Below the pieces are notes generated by a model. That model saw only the letters and a list, made by a program, of their open reading frames with translations. It had not been told where the DNA came from and ran no database searches. From contig NZ_KB467824.1 in the NCBI RefSeq assembly GCF_000344615.1, positions 3,933,767 through 3,997,766 on the forward strand: 64,000 nt of DNA, written 5' to 3'. Shown piece after piece: positions 55,910 through 64,000 of this stretch (position 1 is the stretch's first letter; every line of letters begins with the position of its first letter). This stretch comes from Janthinobacterium sp. CG3 (lineage in GTDB: Bacteria; Pseudomonadota; Gammaproteobacteria; Burkholderiales; Burkholderiaceae_D). Position numbers and translations under genes: made by a program.

Positions 55910-56511
55910 GGCTGGACCGGGTCGATGACGATGCGGATGGCCACCGCTTCGGAACCGGCGCCGGCGCCGCGCTCGGCGTCGATGCGTTTCGGCCGCGGCG
56001 TGGCGCCGTCCTGCCACGAGACGAAGGTCAGGCGCCAGCCGTCGCCGGTGGTGACGCTGGCCCGCAGCGGCGAGGCGGCGAAGCGCCGGCCGTCGGCGTC
56101 CAGCGCGTAACCCTGCAGCCAGTCGCGCAGGCCCGACACCGGCAGCGGCCAACCCAGCGCCTGCGCGCTCAGGCTGTCGATGTCGGCGGCAGTGCGCGGC
56201 GCCTGGCCGCCCTGGGTCAGCGTCGCCAGGCCGGGCGCGACGCCGATGACGGCGATGGTCTGGCCCAGCGGCGACGCCAGGCTAACGTCGATGCGCTGGC
56301 CGCTCTGGCGCCAGACGAACTTGCCCGACAGCGACTCCGGCTTGCCGTCGCGCTGGTAGTTCACCGACAGGCGCCCGGCCAGCTCGACGCTGTCGCGGTA
56401 GGCCGCCACCGGCTGCGCCGACGGCGGCGCGCCGGTGGTGGCGCAGGCCGACAACAGCGCGCAGGCAAAGCCGGCGGCAACAAGGTTTTTTCGGGCGATG
56501 GGCAGGGACAT
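55906..56511 (-). CDS. lolB: Outer-membrane lipoprotein insertion protein LolB
   Basis: A 201-residue lipoprotein with a signal peptide ending in the lipobox LLSACATTG (Cys about 23). YRDSVELAGRLSVNYQRDGKPESLSGKFVWRQSG (diagnostic LAGRLSVNY) and the remaining half-barrel match LolB. It accepts lipoproteins from LolA and inserts them in the outer membrane. It is just upstream of ispE with a 4-base overlap and 73 bases after the TPR gene. Confidence 0.9.
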   Translation of the reverse strand: MSLPIARKNLVAAGFACALLSACATTGAPPSAQPVAAYRDSVELAGRLSVNYQRDGKPESLSGKFVWRQSGQRIDVSLASPLGQTIAVIGVAPGLATLTQGGQAPRTAADIDSLSAQALGWPLPVSGLRDWLQGYALDADGRRFAASPLRASVTTGDGWRLTFVSWQDGATPRPKRIDAERGAGAGSEAVAIRIVIDPVQP

Positions 56512-56584
56512 AAGGGACCGTAATAATTAAGAAGTGAAAAACGCCGCGCAAGCCTGGCAAACCCGTGGCGCCGGCGGCGCCAGT

Positions 56585-58369
56585 CTACAAGCTGAAGTTG
56601 AGCCGCGCCAGCGTACTTTTCAAGGCGTCGTTCTTGGGGTCCTTGGCGCCGGCTTCGCGCCAGAGTTTTTCGGCGTCGGCCTTGTCGCCCTTCTGCCACA
56701 GCACTTCGCCCAGGTGGACCGCGATTTCCGGGTCGCTGCGCAAGCTGTAGGCGCGCCGCAGCAGTTCCTCGGCTTGCTCCAGGTTGCCGAGGCGGAACTG
56801 CACCCACCCCATGCTGTCCATGATGAAAGGGTCGCCCGGCGCCATCTTCAGCGCCTTGTCGATCAGCGCCAGCGCCTCCGGCAGGCGGACGTTGCGCTCG
56901 GCCAGCGAGTAGCCCAGCGCGTTGTAGGCGTGGTGGTTGTCCGGGCTGCGCGCCATGACGCGGCGCAGACTCGTTTCCATGACCTCGAGCTTGCCCAGCT
57001 TTTCCGCCAGCAGCGCGAAGTCGTACAGCAGTTCGGCATTGTCCGGGAAGCGTATCAGCGCGTTTTCCAGCACCGTGAAGGCGCTCTGGGCGTAGCCGCC
57101 GTCGCGCAGCAACTGGGCGTCGGTTTGGAACAGCTGCGCCTGCTCCTCGGCTTCGTCGGTCTTGATGTCGGCCAGCACCTTGCGCGCGCCGTCCAGGTCG
57201 CCGTGCCTAGCCATCAGCTGGGCCCGCCGTACCCTGGCCTCGAAGTAGGGCCGCGCGTCGCGCCCGTCGACCTGGTCCAGCCATGCCAGCGCGCCGGCGT
57301 GGTCGCCCCGGTCCTCGGCCAGCTGGGCCAAGATCATTTGCACCTTGGCCGGGTCGCGCTCGTCGCTCGGCTTGGCCGCCAGCACCGCCAGGAAACGCTT
57401 GAAGTGCGCCTCGGCGGCGCCGCCGTCGCCCAGTTGCATCGAGATGATGCCCAGCGCGTACAGCGTCGCCAGGTTGTCGGGCTGGTCCTTGAGCAGGATC
57501 TGGAATTGGCCGCGCGCCGGCTCGAACTGCTTCTGCTCGATCAGCAAGCGGGCGTAGGCCGCGCGCACTTCGCGCGCCCCCGGGTTGGCCTTCAGGAACG
57601 CCGTCAGCACCTCGTCGGCGGCCTGCGCGTTGCCGGCCACCTGCGCCAGCGTCAGCGCCGCCAGCTCCGAGTCGGGCTTGATGCGCAGCGCCTCCCGCGC
57701 CTCCCGCTCGGCGCGTTCGCGATCGCCCTTGGCGTGGGCGCTTTGCGCCAGCACCAGGTGACTTTCCTGCATCGCCAGATAGGGCGCGAGCACCCGTTCG
57801 AGCATCGCGAAGGCGGCCGCCTTGTCTTTCGCGCGGGTCAGGAATTGCTGCATCTGGAACATGTTGAGCGCGCGCGCGGCCGGCGCCGCGTCCCTCAAGC
57901 GCTGGCTGAAGATCGGCTCGGCCTCGCCCATCTGCTCGCTGAGCACGACGAAACCGAGGAAATACTGCCTGGCCTCCTCCGAGTTCGGCGCCAGTTCGCG
58001 CCACAGCCGGATCGCCGCCAGCGCCTCGCCGCCCTGCTTGGCCGTCAGCGCCATTTCGGCGGCGCGGTGGGCGATGCGCGGGTCGCGGGTTTGCTGGGCC
58101 ACGCTCATCAGCGTGACAAACGGTCCCTGCCAGCGCCCGCCCTTGAACTCCAGTTCGGCCTTGGTCAGCTTGTACAACAGGTCGGCGCTCAGCTCCAGGC
58201 TGGGCAGGACCTCGTCCGCGCGCGTCGACGCCGACGTCGCCTCGCCGGCGGCGCCGTCCTCCTCCGGCGGCGCCGGCGCGGGCGCGACAGGCGCCTGGCG
58301 CTGCGGCGCCACCACGGCGCACGCCGACATCAGGGCGCAGAGAGTTACAATGGCGAAAGCGTTTTTCAA
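56585..58369 (-). CDS. Tetratricopeptide-repeat lipoprotein
   Basis: A 594-residue protein made largely of TPR repeats (about residues 90-590; clear units include AGALAWLDQVDGRDARPYFE and the last, LAERNVRLPEALALIDKALKMAPGD). The start is TTG at 58369 with AGGA 7 bases before it: it gives a lipoprotein signal peptide (KNAFAIVTLCALMSAC, lipobox LMSAC). No ATG exists at the right place. Genes of this kind precede lolB-ispE in betaproteobacteria. Function is unknown; it may be an outer-membrane assembly scaffold, which is inference only. Confidence 0.85.
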   Translation of the reverse strand: MKNAFAIVTLCALMSACAVVAPQRQAPVAPAPAPPEEDGAAGEATSASTRADEVLPSLELSADLLYKLTKAELEFKGGRWQGPFVTLMSVAQQTRDPRIAHRAAEMALTAKQGGEALAAIRLWRELAPNSEEARQYFLGFVVLSEQMGEAEPIFSQRLRDAAPAARALNMFQMQQFLTRAKDKAAAFAMLERVLAPYLAMQESHLVLAQSAHAKGDRERAEREAREALRIKPDSELAALTLAQVAGNAQAADEVLTAFLKANPGAREVRAAYARLLIEQKQFEPARGQFQILLKDQPDNLATLYALGIISMQLGDGGAAEAHFKRFLAVLAAKPSDERDPAKVQMILAQLAEDRGDHAGALAWLDQVDGRDARPYFEARVRRAQLMARHGDLDGARKVLADIKTDEAEEQAQLFQTDAQLLRDGGYAQSAFTVLENALIRFPDNAELLYDFALLAEKLGKLEVMETSLRRVMARSPDNHHAYNALGYSLAERNVRLPEALALIDKALKMAPGDPFIMDSMGWVQFRLGNLEQAEELLRRAYSLRSDPEIAVHLGEVLWQKGDKADAEKLWREAGAKDPKNDALKSTLARLNFSL

Positions 58370-58496
58370 AAGGCGTTCCTGGCTGTACGGGTAAGCGATG
58401 ATTCTACGCCCAACCCATCCATTGCGTGCGCGCGCGTAACGAAATATGCGCCGTCCCGGCCGCAAGCCGGCGTTTCCACCCCAGTTCGAGTTTGCC

Positions 58497-59330
58497 ATGC
58501 CAGAATTGCCCGAAGTTGAAGTCACCCGGCGCGGCGTCGCGCCGCATCTTGAAGGCCGCGCCGTGCAGGCGGTGGTGCTGCGCCGCGCCGGCCTGCGCTG
58601 GCCGTTTCCGGCCGACCTGGCGCGCCAGCTGGCCGGGCGCACCATCGGCCTGACCGGGCGCCGCGGCAAGTACCTGCTGCTGGCCTTCGAGCACGGCACC
58701 TTGATCATCCATCTGGGCATGTCGGGCCATTTGCGCGTGCTGCCGCCGGGCATTGAGGCGCAAAAACACGACCATTTCGACCTCGTCGTCGACGGCGCGC
58801 AGGGCCGCCAGGTGTTGCGCATGACCGATCCGCGGCGCTTCGGCGCCGTGTTGTGGCACGACGCGCGCGACGGCGGCGTCGACCAGCACCTGCTGCTGCG
58901 CGGCCTCGGCGTGGAGCCGCTCGAGGACGGCTTTTCCGGCCAGTTGCTGTACAAGAAAACGCGCGGACGCGGGGCCAGCGTCAAGCAGGTGCTGATGGCC
59001 GGCGACATCGTGGTCGGCGTGGGCAATATCTACTGCTCGGAGAGCCTGTTCCGGGCCGGCATCAACCCGAAAACCCCGGCCGGGCGCATCGGCCTGGCGC
59101 GCTACGACAAACTGGCGCAGGCCATCCGCGAGGTGCTGGCGGCGGCCATCGCCCAGGGCGGCAGCACGCTGCGCGATTTTATTGGCGTAAACGGCCAGAC
59201 GGGCTATTTCCAGCAGAGCTATTTCGTCTATGATCGTGCAGGCGCGCCCTGCCGGGTATGCGGCGCGCCGGTGCGCCAGATCAAGCAGGGGCAGCGCTCG
59301 ACGTTTTATTGCGTCAACTGCCAAAAATAA
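58497..59330 (+). CDS. mutM: Formamidopyrimidine-DNA glycosylase
   Basis: A 277-residue Fpg. The N-terminal catalytic Pro2-Glu3 is in [14 protein letters not shown] helix-two-turn-helix contains [18 protein letters not shown], and a C-terminal zinc finger [26 protein letters not shown] has the four cysteines. It excises 8-oxoguanine opposite C. The ATG at 58497 must be the start because Pro2 is catalytic. It is divergent from the TPR gene and followed by the dynamin gene and mutY. Confidence 0.97.
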   Translation: MPELPEVEVTRRGVAPHLEGRAVQAVVLRRAGLRWPFPADLARQLAGRTIGLTGRRGKYLLLAFEHGTLIIHLGMSGHLRVLPPGIEAQKHDHFDLVVDGAQGRQVLRMTDPRRFGAVLWHDARDGGVDQHLLLRGLGVEPLEDGFSGQLLYKKTRGRGASVKQVLMAGDIVVGVGNIYCSESLFRAGINPKTPAGRIGLARYDKLAQAIREVLAAAIAQGGSTLRDFIGVNGQTGYFQQSYFVYDRAGAPCRVCGAPVRQIKQGQRSTFYCVNCQK

Positions 59331-59354
59331 GATGCGAATGGAGGCGTGGCGAGC

Positions 59355-61286
59355 ATGATGGTCAGGGACTTGGAACAATACAGCGCATGGCGCCAGGGCG
59401 TCGTCGCGGCGCTGCGGCGGTACCAGGACTGGGTCGGCGCGGCCGACCTGGCCGACGGCGCCACCGAGCTGCGCCTGGGCCGCGCGCTGGCCCGGCTGGC
59501 CGACGACAAGCTGTCGATCGCCTTCGTCGCCGAATTCTCGCGCGGCAAATCGGAGTTGATCAACGCCATCTTCTTCGCCGACTACGGCCAGCGCATCCTG
59601 CCGTCTGCGGCCGGGCGCACCACGATGTGCCCGACCGAGCTGCTGTACGACCCGGCCCAGCCGCCGTCGATCCGCCTGCTGCCGATCGAGACGCGGGCGC
59701 GCAACCTGTCGACCAGCGACTACCGCGACGACGCCGCCGCCTGGACCGCGCTGCCGCTCGACCTGGACGCGGCCGGCTCGCTGCAGGAAACGCTCAGGCA
59801 AGTTAGCATGAGCAAGCGCGTGACGGTGGCCGAGGCGCAGAGCTACGGCCTGTACGACGCCGACGACCCGGACGCCGCGGCGGTGCTCGACGAGCGCGGC
59901 ATGGTCGAGATTTCGCTGTGGCGCCACGCCATCATCAACTTCCCGCATCCGCTGCTCAAGCAGGGCCTGGTGATCCTCGACACGCCCGGCTTGAACGCCA
60001 TCGGCACCGAGCCGGAGTTGACGCTGAACCTGATTCCGAACGCCCACGCGGTGCTGTTCATCCTGGCCGCCGACACCGGCGTGACCAAGAGCGACATCGA
60101 GGTGTGGCGCAACCACATCGGCGGCGGCGCCGGGCGCCTGGTGGTGCTCAACAAGATCGACAGCATGTGGGACGAGTTGCGCAGCGACGCCGAGGTCGAC
60201 GCCGACATTGCGCGCCAGCAGGCCGGCGCCGCGCACATGCTGGCGCTAGCCCCGCGCCAGGTGTTTCCGGTGTCGGCGCAAAAGGCGCTGGTGGGCAAGA
60301 TCAACGGCGACCCGGCGCTGCTGGCCAAGAGCGGCCTGGAGGCGCTCGAGCGGGCCCTGTTCGACGAGCTAATCCCGGCCAAGAAGGACATCGTGCGCGG
60401 CCAACTGGCCGACGACCTGCGCGCCATCGACACGGCGCAGCAGGCGCTGGTGGCGGCGCGCATCCGCGGCATCGTCGAGCAGTTGCACGAACTGAAAAGC
60501 CTGCGCGGCAAGAACCAGAGCGTGATCGCGCACATGATGCGGCGCATCGACGTCGAGAAAAAGGAGTTCGACAGCAGCCTGTTCAAGCTGCAGGCGACGC
60601 GCTCGGTGTTTACCCGCTTGTCGACCGAGTTGTACACCAGCCTGGGCATGGACATCGTGCGCGACGACATCGACCAGGTGCGCGAGGCGATGCGGCGCAG
60701 CCGCTTTTTCACCGGCGTGCGCGAGGCCGTGCGGCAGTATTTCGAGCGCATCAAGCACAACCTCGCGCAATCGGAGCGCAAGACGGTGGAAATCTCCGAG
60801 ATGATGGGGGTGATGTACCGCAAGTTCGCCGCCGAACACGGGCTGGCGCTGGCGCTGCCGATGCCGTTTTCGCTGGAGCGCTACCGCCGGGAAATCGGCG
60901 AAATCGAGGCGGTCTACCACAAGCAGTTCGGCACCGCGACGTTGATCACGACCAGCCGCGTGGTGTTGATGGAGAAATTCTTCGACTCGATCGCCTCGCG
61001 CGTGCGCAAAAGCTTCAAGGCCGCCAACGACGACGCCGACGCCTGGCTGAAGGTGATCATGGCGCCGCTGGAGGCGCAGATCCGCCAGCACAAGGACCAG
61101 CTGAAACACCGGCTGGCGTCGATCCAGCGCATCCACGACGCCACCGACAGCCTGGAGCAGAAAATCGACGCGTTCGAGGCCGGCCTGCTCGAGCTGGAGC
61201 AACAAAAAATCCGCCTCGGCGAACTGGTGGGCGCGATCGGCGCCGCCATCGACGCGCGCGGCGCGGTCCTCGACGCGGCCGCCTGA
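59355..61286 (+). CDS. Dynamin-family GTPase
   Basis: A 643-residue bacterial dynamin-like protein. G1 is FVAEFSRGKSELINAI (about residues 56-71) and G2 includes TTMCPTELLYD. G3 is LVILDTPGLNAIG and G4 LVVLNKIDSMWDE. The remaining 350 residues are mostly helical, with stretches suited to stalk coiled coils and LEQKIDAFEAGLLELEQQKIRL at the end. Dynamin-like proteins bind and remodel membranes or act in stress repair. ATG 59355 lies 10 bases after GGAGG; ATG 59358 is possible. It sits between the two 8-oxoguanine repair genes mutM and mutY, on one transcript. Confidence 0.87.
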   Translation: MMVRDLEQYSAWRQGVVAALRRYQDWVGAADLADGATELRLGRALARLADDKLSIAFVAEFSRGKSELINAIFFADYGQRILPSAAGRTTMCPTELLYDPAQPPSIRLLPIETRARNLSTSDYRDDAAAWTALPLDLDAAGSLQETLRQVSMSKRVTVAEAQSYGLYDADDPDAAAVLDERGMVEISLWRHAIINFPHPLLKQGLVILDTPGLNAIGTEPELTLNLIPNAHAVLFILAADTGVTKSDIEVWRNHIGGGAGRLVVLNKIDSMWDELRSDAEVDADIARQQAGAAHMLALAPRQVFPVSAQKALVGKINGDPALLAKSGLEALERALFDELIPAKKDIVRGQLADDLRAIDTAQQALVAARIRGIVEQLHELKSLRGKNQSVIAHMMRRIDVEKKEFDSSLFKLQATRSVFTRLSTELYTSLGMDIVRDDIDQVREAMRRSRFFTGVREAVRQYFERIKHNLAQSERKTVEISEMMGVMYRKFAAEHGLALALPMPFSLERYRREIGEIEAVYHKQFGTATLITTSRVVLMEKFFDSIASRVRKSFKAANDDADAWLKVIMAPLEAQIRQHKDQLKHRLASIQRIHDATDSLEQKIDAFEAGLLELEQQKIRLGELVGAIGAAIDARGAVLDAAA

Positions 61287-61336
61287 GCGCCGCCCCGGCA
61301 GCCGCGTCCACACGAGAAAACGAGACGAACAAGGAC

Positions 61337-62503
61337 ATGAAAAATTTGCTTCACCCGCCGCCGTTGCGGCACGACGCGGCCAGCGCCGCCGCCCTGGCCG
61401 ACCCCGGCTTTTCCGCCACCGTGATCGGCTGGCAGCAAGTCCACGGCCGCCACGCCCTGCCCTGGCAAAACACGCGCGACGCCTACCTGGTCTGGCTGTC
61501 GGAAATCATGTTGCAGCAAACCCAGGTCGCGGCCGTGCTGGGATATTACGCGCGCTTCCTGGCGCGCTTTCCGACGCTGCGCAGCTTGGCCGAGGCGCCG
61601 GTCGAGGACGTGATGGCGCAGTGGAGCGGCCTCGGTTACTACACCCGCGCGCGCAACCTGCACAAGTGCGCCCGGCGCGTGGTGGACGAGTACGACGGCG
61701 TGTTTCCACACGACCCTTTGCTGCTGGCCGAGCTGCCCGGCATCGGCCGCTCGACGGCGGCGGCGATCGCGGCGTTTTCCAGCGGCGCCCGCGCCGCCAT
61801 CCTGGACGGCAACGTCAAGCGGGTGTTCGCGCGGGTCTTCGGGATCGACGCCTATCCCGGCGAAAAAAAGATCGAGCAGGCATTGTGGCAACGCGCCGAG
61901 GCGTTGCTGCCGCTGACGGGCATCGAGTCCTACACCCAGGGCTTGATGGACTTGGGCGCGACCCTGTGCACGCGCAGCAGCCCGGATTGCCAGCGCTGCC
62001 CGCTGCAACCGCGCTGCGTTGCCTTCGCCACCGACCGGGTCAAGGAACTGCCGGTGCGCAAGCCGAAAAAGACCAGCCCGGAAAAGCACGCGACCATGCT
62101 GGTGATCATCGACCGCGGCCAGGTGCTGCTCGAACAGCGGCCCGGCAGCGGCATCTGGGGCGGCCTGCTGTCGCTGCCGGAGCTGGACGGCCACGCGCCG
62201 CTCGACGGCGGCGCCGCGCCGGCCGTCGACCACGACGCCGTCACGCTGGCGGTCGGCAAGTTCGGCGAGATCGAGTCGCAGCAACGCCTGCTGCCGATCA
62301 CCCACGTGTTCACGCATTACAAGCTGCACATCGCGCCGTGCCGCATCGCGCTGGCGCGCCGCCTCGACCTGGCCGGCGAGTCGGGCCACGTCTGGTACGA
62401 CGGCGCCGCCATCGGCCAGGCGCCGCTGCCGGCGCCGATCAAGAAACTGCTGCTGGAACTATTCGGCGACACCCAGGCGGCGCAGGCGCGCATGGATTTT
62501 TAG
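61337..62503 (+). CDS. mutY: Adenine DNA glycosylase
   Basis: A 388-residue MutY: LPWQNTRDAYLVWLSEIMLQQTQV with the catalytic Glu, a helix-hairpin-helix LPGIGRSTAAAIAAF, the catalytic Asp in ILDGNVKRV, an Fe-S loop CTRSSPDCQRCPLQPRC (C-x6-C-x2-C-x5-C), and a C-terminal Nudix-like 8-oxoG recognition domain (about 235-380). It removes A mispaired with 8-oxoguanine. The ATG at 61337 (MKNLLHPPPLRHD) follows the dynamin gene by 50 bases. Confidence 0.96.
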   Translation: MKNLLHPPPLRHDAASAAALADPGFSATVIGWQQVHGRHALPWQNTRDAYLVWLSEIMLQQTQVAAVLGYYARFLARFPTLRSLAEAPVEDVMAQWSGLGYYTRARNLHKCARRVVDEYDGVFPHDPLLLAELPGIGRSTAAAIAAFSSGARAAILDGNVKRVFARVFGIDAYPGEKKIEQALWQRAEALLPLTGIESYTQGLMDLGATLCTRSSPDCQRCPLQPRCVAFATDRVKELPVRKPKKTSPEKHATMLVIIDRGQVLLEQRPGSGIWGGLLSLPELDGHAPLDGGAAPAVDHDAVTLAVGKFGEIESQQRLLPITHVFTHYKLHIAPCRIALARRLDLAGESGHVWYDGAAIGQAPLPAPIKKLLLELFGDTQAAQARMDF

Positions 62504-62640
62504 CGGCGGCGGTGAGGGGACCCGCCCGGCGATGGCCAACGCCACCCGCTGAGCGTGGCGGCGGTGGCGATGAACCATTTGACGAGTCTGGCTTCATGGC
62601 CGCCGTCTCGGCGCGCAGTGCGGCGTGTGCGGCGGCAAGC

Positions 62641-63777
62641 CTACAGCTCGTCGATTGAAAACAGGCGCCGGTGCTCGCGGATGGCGTAGCGGTCGGTCAT
62701 GCCGGCGATATAGTCGGCGATCTGGCGCGCCTGCTTGCCCGGCGCGTCCGCCGGCGCCAGGTAGTCGGGCGGCAGCAGCACCGGCTCGGCCTGGAAGGCC
62801 TCGAACAGCTCGCGCACGATGCGGCTGGCCTTCACGCGCATCCGGTTGACCTGGTAATGGCGGTACAGGTTGGCGTACAGGAAGCGTTTCAACTCGCTTG
62901 CCTCGGCCCGCATCGGCGCGGAAAAGCGGATCAGCGGCGGCGCCGCGCGCACCTCGTCGATGTGCCGGGGCGCGGCCGCGGCGATCAGCTGCGACGACGT
63001 GGCGATCAGGTCGGCCGCCAGCGCGCTGATGATGCGGCGCAGCGTTTCATACACCGCGCGCCGGCCCGGCAGACCGGGGAACTCGGCCTCGACCGCGCGG
63101 CGGTGGCGCCCGAACAGCGCCACCTGCTCCATCTGCGCCATTGTGATCAGGCCGGAGCGCAGGCCGTCGTCGATGTCATGGTTGTTGTAGGCGATTTCGT
63201 CGGCCAGGTTGGTCAGTTGCGCCTCCAAAGAGGGCTGGGTGCGGTCGATGAAGCGCTGGCCCAGCGGCCCCAATTGTTGCGCGTTGGCCAGCGAACAATG
63301 CTTGAGGATGCCCTCGCGCGTCTCGAACATCAGGTTCAAGCCGTCGAAGGCGCCGTAATGCTGCTCCAGCTCGTCGACCACGCGCAAGCTCTGCAGATTG
63401 TGCTCGAAGCCGCCGTGGCCCTTCATGCAGTCGTTGAGGACGTCCTGGCCGACGTGGCCGAAGGGGGTGTGGCCGAGGTCGTGCGCCAGCGCGACCGCCT
63501 CGACCAGGTCCTCGTTCAGGCGCAGGCTGCGCGCCAGCGAGCGGCCGATCTGCGCCACCTCCAGGCTGTGCGTCAGGCGGGTGCGGAACAGGTCGCCTTC
63601 GTGGTTGAGGAAAACCTGGGTCTTGTATTCGAGCCGGCGGAAGGCCGACGAGTGGATGATGCGGTCGCGGTCGCGCTGGAACTGGCTGCGCGAAGCGGCC
63701 GGCGCCTCGGCCACCCGCCGCCCCCTACCCTGCGCCGAATGGGCCGCGTAAGGGGCGAGCAAGGCGTCTTCCAGCAT
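62641..63777 (-). CDS. dgt: Deoxyguanosinetriphosphate triphosphohydrolase-like protein
   Basis: A 378-residue HD-domain dNTPase. [44 protein letters not shown] is the family N-terminus ([10 protein letters not shown] has the first His) and the HD pair is in [16 protein letters not shown]. It releases tripolyphosphate from dNTPs; length fits the type 2 subfamily. It lies 6 bases after the aroB stop, so aroB-dgt is an operon, convergent with mutY. Confidence 0.92.
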   Translation of the reverse strand: MLEDALLAPYAAHSAQGRGRRVAEAPAASRSQFQRDRDRIIHSSAFRRLEYKTQVFLNHEGDLFRTRLTHSLEVAQIGRSLARSLRLNEDLVEAVALAHDLGHTPFGHVGQDVLNDCMKGHGGFEHNLQSLRVVDELEQHYGAFDGLNLMFETREGILKHCSLANAQQLGPLGQRFIDRTQPSLEAQLTNLADEIAYNNHDIDDGLRSGLITMAQMEQVALFGRHRRAVEAEFPGLPGRRAVYETLRRIISALAADLIATSSQLIAAAAPRHIDEVRAAPPLIRFSAPMRAEASELKRFLYANLYRHYQVNRMRVKASRIVRELFEAFQAEPVLLPPDYLAPADAPGKQARQIADYIAGMTDRYAIREHRRLFSIDEL

Positions 63778-63783
63778 GGCCGG

Positions 63784-64000
63784 CTAGCCGACGCAGGCGG
63801 CCAGCGTGGCCAGCACGTGCTCGCGCGGGGCGTTGCCGATGCTCGGGCTGCCAAGCGGCTTGAGCAGGATGAACTTGATCTCCCCGCCCTCGTTTTTCTT
63901 GTCCACTTCCATCAGTTCGAGCCAGCGTTCGGTGCCCAGGTCGGGCGCCGTCACCGGCAGGCCGGCGGCGGCCACCAGCGCGCGCACGCGCGCCACCGTG
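63784..64000 (-). CDS. aroB: 3-dehydroquinate synthase, 3' end (partial)
   Basis: Only the last 71 codons are in the window; the gene continues beyond 64000. The visible part has [41 protein letters not shown] and the C-terminal [11 protein letters not shown]. The MxVDKKxxGGxIxFILL pattern is the AroB C-terminal signature. The enzyme forms 3-dehydroquinate in the shikimate pathway. It precedes dgt on the same strand. Confidence 0.88.
   Translation of the reverse strand, partial: TVARVRALVAAAGLPVTAPDLGTERWLELMEVDKKNEGGEIKFILLKPLGSPSIGNAPREHVLATLAACVG

Noticed and set aside
59918-61336. Extension of the mutY frame far upstream through the dynamin gene
   Set aside because: The upstream part is low-complexity Arg/Ala/Gly sequence antiparallel in character to real protein; MutY homology begins only at 61337 and the dynamin frame there is authentic.
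1-64000. Insertion sequences, integrases, phage genes and rRNA operons
   Set aside because: None was recognised on either strand; the island has no mobility gene and only one tRNA was found.

Overview
The window is one continuous stretch of high-GC chromosome from a betaproteobacterium, most likely the family Oxalobacteraceae (Massilia, Duganella, Janthinobacterium group). That placement is an inference from gene content and order: ubiE-Tim44-ubiJ-ubiB, fmdB-DUF502-aspS-nudB, ptsN-hprK-rapZ facing hpf-rpoN-lptB-lptA-lptC-kdsC-kdsD, ispE-lolB-TPR, and mutM-dynamin-mutY. Almost all of it is core genome with conserved operons.

Layout. 1-4.4 kb: fatty acid beta-oxidation genes (multifunctional hydroxyacyl-CoA dehydrogenase cut by the window edge, acyl-CoA dehydrogenase, TetR regulator). 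4.4-10.5 kb: Hsp15-type RNA-binding protein, cardiolipin synthase ClsB with its EEP-family partner, NudB, AspRS, DUF502 and FmdB. 10.5-20.3 kb: methyltransferase, ubiquinone genes ubiB, ubiJ and ubiE, Tim44-like protein, DUF971, HIT protein and a 1341-residue FAD/Fe-S oxidoreductase. 20.5-26.6 kb: YqaA, ilvA, queF, then the nitrogen-PTS block ptsN-hprK-rapZ. 26.6-33.3 kb, reverse strand: acyl-CoA hydrolase, hpf, rpoN and the LPS transport/Kdo genes. 33.4-37.7 kb: Kef-type antiporter, diguanylate cyclase, MOSC protein and a remnant of an asparaginase gene.

38.9-48.8 kb is the accessory region. A reverse-strand type VI secretion cargo island runs vgrG, DUF4123 chaperone, four tandem DUF3304 lipoproteins (probable immunity proteins), a DUF2235/Tle1-type lipase effector, and PAAR. 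No T6SS structural genes are present, so it is an orphan vgrG island. It is flanked by two imperfect copies of one lysR/DUF2917 divergent promoter region. The left copy keeps lysR intact and a gutted DUF2917 gene; the right copy keeps DUF2917 intact and only the first codons of lysR. The island therefore appears to sit inside a duplicated ancestral lysR-DUF2917 pair. Just to the right is a broken ATP-binding gene followed by an intact STAS-like (DUF4325) gene.

48.9-64 kb returns to core genes: ychF, a transglutaminase-like exported protein, pth, rplY, prs, tRNA-Gln, ispE, lolB, a TPR lipoprotein, mutM, a dynamin-family GTPase, mutY, dgt and the 3' end of aroB. All calls come from reading the sequence; no database search was run. 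Start codons were chosen from alignment memory of the families and visible ribosome binding sites, and some could move by a few codons.
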